A DNA stretch of 64,000 bases from Zygnema cylindricum (lineage: Eukaryota; Streptophyta; Zygnematophyceae; Zygnematales; Zygnemataceae), in the NCBI GenBank assembly GCA_037447655.1, contig JBBHKE010001544.1, positions 129,719 to 193,718 of the forward strand. Direction: 5' to 3'. A model generated the notes under the pieces. That model did not search any database and was not told the origin of the DNA. It saw only the letters and a list, made by a program, of their open reading frames with translations. Positions 54,686 to 64,000 of the stretch are shown in pieces (within the stretch, counting starts at the first letter, position 1; every line of letters starts with the position of its first letter). Both the position numbers and the translations under genes were made by a program.

Positions 54686-55993
54686 CTGTGCTAATTGGAC
54701 AGAAGGATTTCATATTTTGTTTTTTTGTTTTTTGTTCCCATGTACTCAAATGGTTTAAAATCGAGACTTCTTCATAAAATCTACGCACTTTCAAGGGTGT
54801 TTGGATTTTTTTCTGTCAATTTCCTCCAATTTAAATATGCAACGAGAAAATCTTCTACCATACGAAAAGTGTGTGTCTCCAATTTGGAGTCTTCCTCTTT
54901 TCGTCCCATTATCACGTTAGGCCAGCTCATATTCAAAGTCCTATTGAAACCGACTCAAGAGATTATTTTATCACAAGTAACACTTAAACAACGCAAAAAA
55001 AAACGTCACGTACACGTTTTTTAACATTTTTGCTCAAGGGAGAATATACACTATTTATTTTTTACGGCTTTTACATGCATGTATGGATAAAAAATTGTAG
55101 GGGTCTTGGATTCTTCTTTCATTCATGGGTCTTTTGCAAAACTCTACGTTGTGATCTCCTTTCCTCCTCCCTCTTCACTATTGCTCCCGTCTCCCTCTTC
55201 CTATAATGAAACATGAATATACTGGTATGAAATGAGATAACTCTTAAAAAGAAAGTTATCGACTACCGCTGGACATATTTTTGTGGCAAATCAAGTGAGA
55301 AAAGACAAAAACAAAATCAGGAAATCATGGCATAAAGTTTTAGAATTAATGACATCGATGTTGTCACAAGTTAGCATGAGGTCACAATATCACAAAAACC
55401 TAAACATCTACAATGTCACAAAATACTACACGTCGACAACGTAAAAAAAAGATCGATGCTTAGAGTATTGGGTCATCACTAGCTTATGTAGCGTCTAGAA
55501 CCGTCACATTTTTACGATTTCACTTTCGCACATTGGAACACACTAAAAAATTAGTATGGAGAGCTTCACGAAAAAACGAAGTTTCATCGCTAAGTTAATG
55601 TTACATGGGCACACAACCAACTATATGTAAGGTAAGTAGGAAAAGAAGTAGAAGAAGATTTTATCATCGAAACACGATGGTGAAACATCAAAGTACAAAA
55701 CGTGATTGAAATGGAAAATAGTTGACTGCCATCAAAGGTAGGAGATGGAAAACCCAAATGCTACAAAAGCTACAAACGCTAAGCAACGCTAGGAGCAGAA
55801 AATTGAAAGCTAAAAAACCAAATAGAAAAACAAAAACAAACTATAAAAGCACTAAAAACTATGCAATAAACTAACTCCAAAAGATGAAATGGGCCATCAG
55901 CCCAAAACCTAAGACGGGTAGACACCAAAGATGGGAAGGACAAATATCATCTACGTGTGTCGAGTGGCCTGTAGGTAAGTCCTCTAATGAGAT
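54686..55993. other. Non-coding stretch
   Basis: No convincing gene. A short open stretch at 54695-55024 encodes no recognised domain. The end near 55890-55990 leads into the LINE-like fragment. Confidence 0.4.
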
Positions 55994-56293
55994 TTGAGGA
56001 AGGACGTTGTTTTGGCGAACCCTACCACGGATATAGTTGTTAATCAAGAGGCTCGGCATATTGGAGTGGCGACTTGTGGCGCGACTAAGAAGAAGGATCG
56101 TGATTATGCCCACCGCGATGATATGGATGGCTTTATTCCAATGGGGGTCGAGATATTTGGTTGTTCGGGTGTGGCTTTCGACGAGTTTCTCAGTGTTTGT
56201 GGTCGACGTTCGTTTGAGCGTCACGCACCAGGGGGCCCTCTTGCTCCAGTCCTTAATTCTTATCGTCAATGTTTATCTGTGGCTTTACGATGA
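55994..56293 (+). pseudogene. LINE-like reverse transcriptase C-terminal fragment
   Basis: A clean 99-codon stretch reads KDVVLANPTTDIVVNQEARH, then KKKDRDYAHRDDMDGFIPMG and VEIFGCSGVAFDEFLSVCGRR, ending LNSYRQCLSVALR. The pattern K-x-x-x-Y...F-x-P-x-G-V-E-x-x-G, then a helix and a Y-x-x-x-L-S-V-A-L-R end, is what I recall from the endonuclease-like tail of non-LTR and related reverse transcriptase ORFs in plants and algae. The rest of the element is absent upstream. I am moderately sure of the class, not of the clade. Confidence 0.45.
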
Positions 56294-56930
56294 GTGCAAG
56301 CTTCTATCCTCCATCAATCGTCTATTGGTGTTATGGATTGTCGGCGTGTTTCGTAACTCCCTCCCCATGCTCCCCCTGTATTTGGGGACTTACGAGGTTG
56401 CTTTTCGTAGATTTTTAGTTATGTCGGGGATTAGTTGGGTCATTTTGGTTTTCGCACCCTGTCAAGTCATTTCTTATGTGTTTGTTGCTTCTTTGGGTGT
56501 CTTTGTTTTACTTGTCGTTTTTTTTGTGTGTTAGTTGCTTTTGCCTTAATTATCCTTTGTGTTTGCTTCCGTCCACGTGTAGTTTTCAGTTTTATCATAT
56601 CTGCCTCTTTTTGTTCCCATGGATTGAGATGGTTTACCATCACGCTTTTTAAGTAGCGAGAGGATTAAGTAATAAGCACATGAAGGTTAACAACAAGATT
56701 AGGGTTAGGGCCAATATAAGAACTTTTAGTGCGAATAACGCGATACCAATGTATCGATTAGCTATGGAAAAAACAACACTAGTAACTAGTGTTGGGTATC
56801 AGGTAAAATCATATCGCGATAATTTCGATATTCGATGTATTGAATATCGATCGGTCAGAAGCCTTGATATGGTATGGAAAATCGTACGGGAAAGGTAAAA
56901 AAAAAGGGTAACACCCCCCCCATCCCCCTT
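56294..56930. other. Possible 3' tail of the LINE-like fragment and unassigned sequence
   Basis: Sequence continues without coding motifs. A membrane-like open frame at 56037-56534 overlaps the LINE-like fragment in another frame and is not supported. AT-rich at 56680-56900, then a C run. Confidence 0.35.
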
Positions 56931-57897
56931 TGTAATAAGGATTTCTAACCTCTCAGAAAATCCCATTACTTCAATCAGTTTCAACCACTCATTCCACATT
57001 GGAAAATACACATCCACATTGGACAACACTCACATAAGGGTAAACTTTAAATTAGAAGAAGCTTTTGTCCACATAACATTAGCTTAGTCTCTTGCCCTCG
57101 TGGCTCAACCCTTCTTATTAAAGTGTTTTCCACTACTTTCCACTCTTAATAATTCTATCTCTTAACTACTAAAACACTATTTAGTTAGTAAGAGATTTCA
57201 ATGCACAAATGCCTTTTCTCCAATTTGGTATTAATCGCTCAGGACTAAGATCAGCCGGAATTTCCACAAACTTTTCCAAAGGAAAAGATGTCTACTCTCC
57301 TCTTACACTTCCCTATTTATCCATCATCGCCCTGGACTAACCAGGCCAGATTCAACGCTATGTTTTAACAGGCTTTTACCTGAGCCAATCATTGATAAAC
57401 AAGGACTCAGACTGACCAATGCAAAAACGTGCGAAATCTCTTACTAACTACTTAGCACTTTACTAACCAATCAAACGTTACGTTTCACTACGTAACATTT
57501 ACGTGCGAAAGTGCGCGCCAAACGAAACGCGACTTCGCAAAATCGTGCGTAACAAATTTCGCACGCGAAACTTCATACGAAATTCCCTTAAGTGAAAGTG
57601 ACGTTTCGTACTAAAATTTGTACGAAACGAAACACCGTGCATACTAAACGTTTCATTCGAACATTATGAAACGTACACGCGAAATTTCGGTACTAATTTG
57701 ACCATTAACCCGTTTCAATGATACCCATCTGTTATTTATACCCCAAGCTGTCACCTTAATACACCCATCGCTATAAGTTTTAAAATATAAGTCCAAATAG
57801 CGTGATTCTTTCGCGGACGTCTACCAAATTTAGTACTCTATAATCATAACACCTAAATCCCCTTTACGAAAAAGTTCGATCCGCTATTACTGTTACA
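56931..57897 (-). repeat. Solo LTR of the gypsy G family
   Basis: The reverse complement of the element G LTR: TGTAATAAGGATTTCTAACC (plus strand, 56931) to CTATTACTGTTACA (57897), 967 bp, with scattered differences including GCGAACGTC-type changes. Flanks are C-rich (CCCTT / CCCCC), so a TSD cannot be read. Confidence 0.93.
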
Positions 57898-57928
57898 CCC
57901 CCCTCCCACACACACTAAGGGCGAACCA

Positions 57929-57960
<32 letters not shown>

Positions 57961-58519
57961 GGGGGTGGGGGGGGGGGGGGGGGTGGGAATGGCTTTTGAT
58001 TTTTTCTTGACCTAGCGTCCACTTCGATATATCGCGATAGAACATATATTGAGTTATCGGTCGACATGTCGCATAAATATCGCGATATTCACCTCCTCGA
58101 TATTTTGAAATAATATATCGATTATCGGGTACCCAAAATTCGGTACATATCGAGTATTGGCATGGGGCCCTCGACAGAGGTAGCAAAAGTCAAAATTTTA
58201 CATAACCGAAACCGACCGTTTTTTTTTTTCAAAATCTGAGTAACCGACGCTCCGAACGGGTTATGTCACGCTCCAAAATTGTTAACCGTTAACCGACCGG
58301 CGTTTACGAAAATAAAAGTTAATCGTACTCGATTTCTCGCGACTAACCGTGCCCGCTCGTAACCGAAAAAAGTACAAAACTAACTAATGTACGACGTATG
58401 AATAAGCCAGTGATTGCGATTTGTCGCGTTCCCTTAAATTTGCGAAATGAATAGTGTTTACCAACGTGTCAGATTTGCGACGCTTTGTCGCGTTCCTTAA
58501 GATTTGCGAAATGAAGTGT
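57898..58519. repeat. Poly-G block and ACCGACCG/TTAACCG-rich sequence
   Basis: A G run of about 50 bp (57931-57984, broken by a few T) follows the solo LTR. From 58200 to 58380 the words AACCGACCG and GTTAACCG recur, and again at 58940-59090. GATTTGCGA-CGCTTTGTCGCG words repeat at 58410-58520 and 58750-58830. Confidence 0.55.
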
Positions 58520-58743
58520 ACTACACCGCCAATCGCTATTAGCGTGTAGGTTTGATTAGCGTATACTATTATTTAGCGTGGTGTACGCTAATTGGGAATT
58601 TGGAAATTTTGGAAGAAATCGATTACTCTAATTAGGAATTAGGGCTTTTTTAAATAGTGTGGATAATTCTATTTGAGAATAAAAACAAAAAAAAGCGGGA
58701 CGGGATTAGCGTACACAACGCTAATAGCGATTGGCGGTGTAGT
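58520..58743. mobile_element. MITE-like element with perfect 26-bp terminal inverted repeats
   Basis: ACTACACCGCCAATCGCTAT plus TAGCGT at 58520-58545 is exactly inverted at 58718-58743. 224 bp, A/T-rich interior, no coding capacity. The termini are related to the ACACCGTGAATCGCTATTAG ends of the other family. Confidence 0.85.
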
Positions 58744-59108
58744 GTACTGTGTAGATTTGCGACGCTTTGTCGCGTTCCCTAAGATTTGCGAAATGAATAG
58801 TTACTACCGTGTCAGATTTGCGACGTTAATCATGATGTCACGTACTTCCACGATACCAAGGAGTAAAAAGTACAATAATGTTGGATTGTATGGACGGGTA
58901 CAATTTTTTCATTTTTTTTGGTTTTTTGGTTTTTTGGTTGATCGACCGTAACCGACCATTTTTTTTCTGGTGAATCAACCGACCGCAACCGCCCGGCCCT
59001 CAAAATTTGACAACCGAATCCGTTCCGGATCCGGCGCCGGCGGTCGGTTAACGGTCGGTCACGGTTTCGGTTGACCGTTTGCGACCTCTGGCCCTCGATG
59101 CCCAACAC

Positions 59109-59693
59109 TACACCGTGAATTGTTATTAGTGTTTAGAAATTTTTAGTGTTCATAATTAATTAGTGTTGTTAATGCTAATTTGGGTTTTGCATTTTTTTTT
59201 TTTTTAAGTTTAATTGTAATTGATCCATAACGCTGATTTGGGTACACCGGATCTGTCGTAATTATATATACAGTAAAATAGGTAGAAGTCAAAATCTGAC
59301 ATTCCGTACAACGTCGCGTCCTTTCGCTATAATTAATCCATAATTCTAATTTTGGCTTCCAGGTTAATAATTAACACGCCGTTCATACTCATACACTAAA
59401 ATAGGTAAAAAAAAAACCGTTTATGCTAAGCACAGTTCTGTATGCAACCGACATAAGTTAACTACAATTTTCGTATGATTTTCCGTAATTAAGTACATCG
59501 ATGTACGAACAAACACCTTCCATACACCACACTATTGAAGAAATGCGTACGTCATAATCGGTACCGCTAATTTACAAGAACCGTAATTAACGTCAAGGAA
59601 ATATTAGATTTGCCAATTCTATTTCAGGTTTCGAGGTCAAAAGTTGGGGGTGCCGATATAGAGTACATAAGGGTAATAACGATTCACGGTGTG
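59109..59693. mobile_element. Longer element with the same MITE termini
   Basis: Left TACACCGTGAATTGTTATTA at 59109 and right TAATAACGATTCACGGTGTG ending at 59693 are inverted with two mismatches. The 585-bp span has no coding capacity; it may be a less deleted relative of the MITEs. Confidence 0.55.
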
Positions 59694-60095
59694 CTAGTCA
59701 CAGTTCGCAGTGTACGGAGTCGTTGGCATGACCATACGATCATGTGATGCGACTATAAGTCAACAAAAAAAGCGACAAAACTACGGTACAGTACTGTAGA
59801 TTGTCCAAATCTTCCATATTTGGTGATTGAAAGTTTTTGCAAGTTGACTGGATTGGGCAGTTCTATGTATTCGGTCGTCCGGTTCCATGAGAGTTCGCTC
59901 CTCTACCAATAGGAATGCGCCACTTACGTATTACATAATGACCATGACATATATATGATCGTCCAAGCAGGTTCGGTCTAGAACATGCGATCCACTAGGT
60001 CCACTCCCAGGCTTTCTTTATTTGACACGTGCCGATACGTGCTGGGATCACGTCTATATTCGCGGCTTTCCAAGAAAAAATGAAAACAATAAAAG

Positions 60096-60329
60096 TACAC
60101 CGCTTCTCGTTATTCGTGTTAATGTGTTTTACTGTTTTTGCCTCTTAAAACATCTTTTCCTCGTGCACACCTGTCAGATTGTTCATCCGACGGTGGAGAT
60201 TGAATAAAACGGTTCTCGTCGATGTATCCAATCGCAAACTGGACACGTTTGCACGGGGGAATTTTTTTTTATGTGGCGAAAAAAAGATTAACACTACAGT
60301 ACTGTACTGTAGTAGCGATACACGGTGTA
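60096..60329. mobile_element. MITE-like element, copy 3
   Basis: Starts TACACCGCTTCTCGTTATTC and ends GTAGTAGCGATACACGGTGTA. Inner arms TGCCTCTTAAAACATCTTTTCC and ATGTGGCGAAAAAAAGATTAACAC are partly inverted, and the core is GTGCACACCTGTCAGATTGTT. 234 bp. Confidence 0.75.
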
Positions 60330-60343
60330 GTACAGACGTACAG

Positions 60344-60572
60344 TACACCGTGTATCGCTATTAGTGTTAATAAATTTTCGCCACTTAAAAACATATTTTC
60401 TGCGTACACACTTGTCCGATTTTCACATTGAGACCGCCAATCGAAATCTGAAAAGCTTACCTTTCAATCCCAACCGTCAGATCCACAATCCGACATGTGT
60501 GTACGGAGAAAATATGTTTAAAGAGACGAAAAAAGCATTAACAATTTAACACTAATAGCGATTCACGGTGTA
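60344..60572. mobile_element. MITE-like element, copy 4, adjacent to copy 3
   Basis: Starts TACACCGTGTATCGCTATTA and ends CTAATAGCGATTCACGGTGTA, inverted with one or two mismatches over about 24 bp. Inner arms CGCCACTTAAAAACATATTTTC and GAAAATATGTTTAAAGAGACG are also inverted. 229 bp, 14 bp from copy 3. Confidence 0.85.
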
Positions 60573-60804
60573 CATGTCAGGTCGTTCAAAAGTAAAATAA
60601 AGTACACTCAACCTGCCCGGAAAAAACGTACATTCCGACGTACAAATATCACAAAGGAGGAAAGTACAATCATTTCCAGGGACCATTTTCTTCCTTCTAA
60701 GACAAGTCTTTTACAAGCTCTTTTCTCTGTCATTTTTTTATTAATTTTCTCTTTTATCCTCCAAATTAGGTCAAATTTAAGAACAAAAAATCTTCTTTTA
60801 CAAC

Positions 60805-61482
60805 ATGAAAAATTCCGTTTCCTCCTTCCTCCTTCACCTTCCTCTTTTTTCTCTTCTTTTTTCCCTTTTTCTTAACGGAACAAACGGAGAGTTGACCGCA
60901 TATGAACAGTTAGAAGCCCACGGACTTCCCAGAAACCTTATCCCAGAAACAGTTACAAACTATACCCTAAATTCTAATGGGGCTTTTGAATTATTTTTGG
61001 AAAAAGAGTGTTATACGGCGATCGAAAACGGAGATATACCCGTTTATTACGCCCCGAAGTTGACCGGCTTTTTGGGTCCCTCCAAATTGTCAAATTTAAA
61101 AGGGATTTCTGTAAAACCTCTTGAAATTGGTTTTTTGTGGCTTAGAGTTTTTCTTATTTATATGGATAAATTACCCAATCAAAATATTCACGTCGGGGTC
61201 GGTTTGGGAATTCAAGCGTCGCTTCCGATGGCAGAATTTTCTCCGGAGCATCCGGTCTGCGATTATATGAAGAAAGAAATAAAGGAGGGAAGGGAAGGGA
61301 AGGAAGGGAAGGAAGGGAAGGAAGGGAAGGAAGGGAAGGAAGGGAAGGAAGAGAAGGAAGAGAAGGAAGAGAAGGAAGAAAAAGAAAGGGAAAATATGGG
61401 AATTAGAAAAGAGGAGGAGGAGGAGAAGAGGGAGGAGAGGGGGGAGGAGGAGGAGAAGGAGGTGAGAGGGGAGGAGGAGGAG
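60805..61482 (+). CDS. DUF538 family secreted protein, 3' end lost in a repeat and gap
   Basis: The ATG at 60805 begins a signal peptide (hydrophobic from about residue 8 to 24, likely cut after NGTNG near residue 28). The DUF538 domain follows to about residue 155: YEQLEAHGLPRNLIPETV, then YTLNSNGAFELFLEKECY, YYAPKLTGFLGPSKLSNLKG and LWLRVFLIYM, ending VGVGLGIQASLPMAEFSPEHPVC. DUF538 proteins are small secreted proteins of streptophytes, some linked to trichome size and stress; their biochemical role is not settled. From about residue 160 the frame enters a GGAAGGGAAGGAAGG repeat (KEGKEGKEG) and a GAGGAGGAG run that meets the 10-N gap. The repeat is probably intron or 3' sequence rather than coding, so the true end is unknown. 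Confidence 0.8.
61280..61482 (+). repeat. GGAAGGGAAGGAAG purine microsatellite ending at a gap
   Basis: A tandem 10-mer, GGAAGGGAAG, grades into GAAGAGAAG and GAGGAGGAG units with no pyrimidine interruptions for long spans. It is likely the reason assembly stopped at 61483. Confidence 0.85.
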
Positions 61483-61492
61483 NNNNNNNNNN
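61483..61492. other. Assembly gap (10 N)
   Basis: It falls inside the purine repeat; the length of missing DNA is unknown and the right side does not resume the repeat. Confidence 0.95.
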
Positions 61493-62017
61493 AAGCCTCT
61501 TTGTTCGTACAGATTTATCTTTTACAAACTCCACTTATCTCACTTAACGACATTTAAATCAGTTTGGTTAACGATTATTCTATTTTAACTCCAACACTTA
61601 AATCAGTTAAAAGATTTCAAACTAGAACGTTACCCACGCCCTATGAGTGGAAATTTTTCTAATAAATCATTCACTTTGTGAATAAACTCAGAGAGAGAGA
61701 GAGAGAGAGAAAGAGAGTGAGGCTCAAATAAGTGTTTCACTTACTAAATAATCTTTTTAAAGGTGAGTATCCCGCACCCATTGCAAGATCAAACTTTAGA
61801 AAATTGACTAAATTCACAACCTCAATTTTATCTTATTAGCAATTGGTTTGACTAAATTTACAGCAATTCACTCTATTCACCTCAAATATTTTCTATTTAG
61901 ACATGCTTGTTTCTCCGAAACTTGAAACTATTTATTTTATTTTTTTGCAAATAGGCGTCTTAAATATCTGCCGACGGCAATCTTAACCTAAGAATGGCTC
62001 GCGAAAATTCTATAAAC

Positions 62018-62072
<55 letters not shown>

Positions 62073-62786
62073 CACAACAATAAAACAAAAAAAAACAAAA
62101 AAACAAAAAAAGCTGTTGGTTTGAAGGAACCATAAGTGTAATGGAACCATAAGGGTTGAGGAACCATTAATGTAAATGTGAAATTAGAATGAGTAATACT
62201 TAATATTAGCGGAGAGTGACGAGGCGGGTTGTAGTGCACTCAATTTAAATAATGTTGTTAACGCTATTTTCTGTTTCTTCGGTCGAAAGAAGTACCACTG
62301 ATACCGATAGGGCAGTGAAAAAAGGAAAAAAAAGGACAAGTTCTGTAAAGCACATTAGAAAAAACAAAAAAAAAAAAAAAAAATACAGACAGCAGCAATG
62401 TAACACCTATAAAAAACTAACAATTAACTACAACCATAACAACTATAACTGTAACCACTACAACTATTACAAAACCCTAACAATTAATAATGTAATTATA
62501 ACTAAAAGAATATCAATATACTAACGACAATCGTATTAACATAAATAAACCAATAATTTGAAACCTCTAAAAACAACTATAACTATAACAACTGCAACTA
62601 TGACAAAACCCTAAAAACTAATACTGTAACTATAAACCTAAAACAATATCCATACCAATAACAGTAATACTAACTAAAAGAATATTAACATAAATAATAA
62701 TAATTACCAATAACATTGAAACCTCTTAAAAAACAAAAGGCGTATCCAAAACCCTAAAAACAAAAAAAAAAAGTCGTTAAACTCAC
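61493..62786. other. Non-coding stretch: intron or contig edge of the CLC gene
   Basis: No exon resembling the rest of a CLC channel (for example an ENDLFKHDWR-like second exon) is visible on the minus strand. A (GT)n-(AT)n microsatellite lies at 62019-62069, GAGAGA at 61690-61712, an A run at 62365-62382, and AACTATAACTACAAC-type words at 62400-62660. Confidence 0.6.
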
Positions 62787-63025
62787 TCGTAATCCAAACT
62801 CTCGACCGTCGCCTGCGCTACGACGCCGTGTGACGCGTCGCGACGTGACGTCACGTCTTCCAGGAGGAAATCCGTTTCATCCGTCAGATCCTCCTTGCCG
62901 CTGGACTCCGCTGCCACGTCAGCAGAATCCGCAGTTCCGTTGAGGTGAACGGTGCCGTAACCGTTTTCGACATCGTGACGATCTGTCACGGGAGGCTGGA
63001 GGAGAGGAGTGTGCTCGGAGGCCAT
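62787..63025 (-). CDS. CLC: First coding exon of a plant-type CLC anion channel/exchanger
   Basis: An ATG at 63025-63023 opens MASEHTPLLQPPVTDRHD and runs to VESLDYE, where the codon for Glu is split by a clear donor GA|GTGAGT at 62787/62786. The I/V-E-S-L-D-Y-E motif immediately before the conserved E-N-D-L-F-K segment is characteristic of plant CLC-a/b/c/g proteins, and an N-terminal P-L-L motif is common among them. These proteins move nitrate or chloride across the tonoplast or other endomembranes, often in exchange for protons. The exon encodes 79 complete residues plus two bases of the next codon. The remaining exons are not in the window, either because of a long intron or because the gap at 61483 is a misjoin. 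Confidence 0.65.
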
Positions 63026-64000
63026 GCCAGGAGGGGAGGGAGAGGGGGAGGGGGAGGGGGAGGGGGGGAGAGGGAGGGGGGAGGAAAGAAGAATGGGGAG
63101 AAAGAGGGAGAGGAAAGTAGGAGAACTGAGGGTGTATGAAGGAAAAACATGAATGTTTTATTCCCGATTGGGTGACAATTTGTCAAGGAAAATGAAATTG
63201 TAATATGATAAATGCACTAAAGACGCCTGTACTGTCTGTGAAGTAAGCTGCTTGCCAGAAATAACTTAGAAGAGGATAACAGAGATATGGAGACGATAAA
63301 ATTGGCGGAGAGCCGTACAGTACAGTACAGTTGTCGTCGGAATCCGTGCGACAGGTTCGCATGTGGACGAGAGTACAGTGCTGTACTGTGCACGTGGCCC
63401 GAATGTGGTTCTGCAATTATATTTTATTTTATTTTCACTTGTTATCGCGGCAAGAGCCAAGAGGAACGTCACTTTGATTGTAGCCGCTGGAATAATTCTG
63501 GAATTTTATGCTGATAACTGTACGGAGTCCCGCAAAGCTGGATTGAATTGACGTCATGATAGAGTGACGCTGGAAGAAATAAGTACAAAATGCAAACTTT
63601 TTATCCGTACGAAGTAGCTTTCGTAAGCCGGGGAAGGACTTCTGCGCTGCCGCCTTTTTGCGCATAGCTGGCCAGTCTGCCGTCGCAGTGTGGACTCGCC
63701 CACTGTCGCTTTATTGCTTAATGGAAATGAAGATCCGGAGCCAATCAGAATCGCGTGTGTGCCGATTGCAATTTTCCGGGCAGGTGAAAAGTACGTCCAC
63801 CGGCTATATGCGCCGAATCTTTGTGGCGGGCTGGTGGTGGGCAGCCCTCCAAGCTTTCAGCACAGCGGTCGGCCTCTGACACTCTGGCAATCCACGTGGA
63901 AATATTAAGTCAGAATCCTGACGTGTCACTATCTTTTCTGTCAAAATTTGGGCCAAGTTCAGTTATAAAATTCCTTAGTTCAAAAGTAGGCGTTTTTATG
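63026..64000. other. Upstream region of the CLC gene
   Basis: A GGGAGGGGG-type purine run (63028-63115) lies directly upstream of the start codon, corresponding to a pyrimidine-rich 5' leader on the gene strand. Repeated GTACAGTACAG words occur at 63312-63330. A 73-codon open stretch at 63690-63908 has no recognised domain. Nothing else is supported. Confidence 0.45.

Noticed and set aside
56037-56534. A 165-codon open frame that looks like a multi-pass membrane protein.
   Set aside because: It overlaps the LINE-like frame, has no recognisable motif, and is hydrophobic because of T-rich sequence.
63690-63908. A 72-codon open frame upstream of the CLC exon.
   Set aside because: No domain recognised, no splice or start context to support it, and it lies in the likely promoter.
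1-64000. CRISPR array, operon structure or bacterial ribosome-binding sites.
   Set aside because: The window has spliced genes and eukaryotic retrotransposons; no regularly spaced short palindromic repeats with unique spacers were seen.

Overview
The window is nuclear DNA from a photosynthetic eukaryote of the streptophyte (green plant) lineage. The evidence is a ten-exon plastid-type phosphoenolpyruvate/phosphate translocator gene, a DUF538 secreted-protein gene, the first exon of a plant-type CLC anion channel/exchanger, and plant-style Ty1/copia and Ty3/gypsy retrotransposons including chromoviruses. A Ty3/gypsy relic carrying a DNMT3-like cytosine methyltransferase between protease and reverse transcriptase favours a charophyte alga (for example a Chara-like genome) or an early land plant. 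The species is inference. Two 10-N runs (12507-12516 and 61483-61492) are scaffold gaps, so order and distance across them are not assured.

Region 1 (1-12506) is decayed retrotransposons. A Ty1/copia element (1-8398) has lost its 5' edge to the window start and carries a solo LTR inside a solo LTR in gag (1577-3937). Its 3' LTR abuts a plus-strand Ty3/gypsy relic (8399-11868) ordered gag-like, protease, DNA methyltransferase, reverse transcriptase. Two LTR fragments lead to the first gap.

Region 2 (12517-21250) holds a possible two-exon small secreted protein, a 2-2.6 kb tandemly duplicated repeat (13756-18629), a copia RNase H/LTR/gag head-to-tail junction (18630-20345), and the 5' end of a second, minus-strand copia.

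Region 3 (21237-42021) is a four-level nest. A minus-strand copia was split by a minus-strand Ty3/gypsy chromovirus (23440-40837, perfect TSD AACCT). The chromovirus received two solo LTRs (28294-37116 and 37522-38701). The first of these received a complete plus-strand Ty3/gypsy element (28991-36770, perfect TSD GCAGT, LTRs about 99% alike by eye). That youngest element has a canonical GGGAAAC -1 frameshift site between gag and pol.

Region 4 (42022-64000) is genic and repeat-rich: MITE-like inverted-repeat elements, the translocator gene (43465-52883) with introns full of pyrimidine-rich simple repeats, a LINE-like 3' fragment (55994-56293), a solo LTR of the same family as the complete element (56931-57897), back-to-back MITEs near 60.1-60.6 kb, the DUF538 gene running into a purine repeat and gap, and the divergent CLC first exon on the minus strand.

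The host genes point to plastid import of phosphoenolpyruvate, a secreted DUF538 protein and endomembrane anion transport, with no sign of co-regulation. Most retroelement damage (in-frame TAG/TAA/TGA where Gln, Arg or Trp is expected, Asp to Asn, Glu to Lys) fits C-to-T and G-to-A transitions, as expected for long-methylated DNA.
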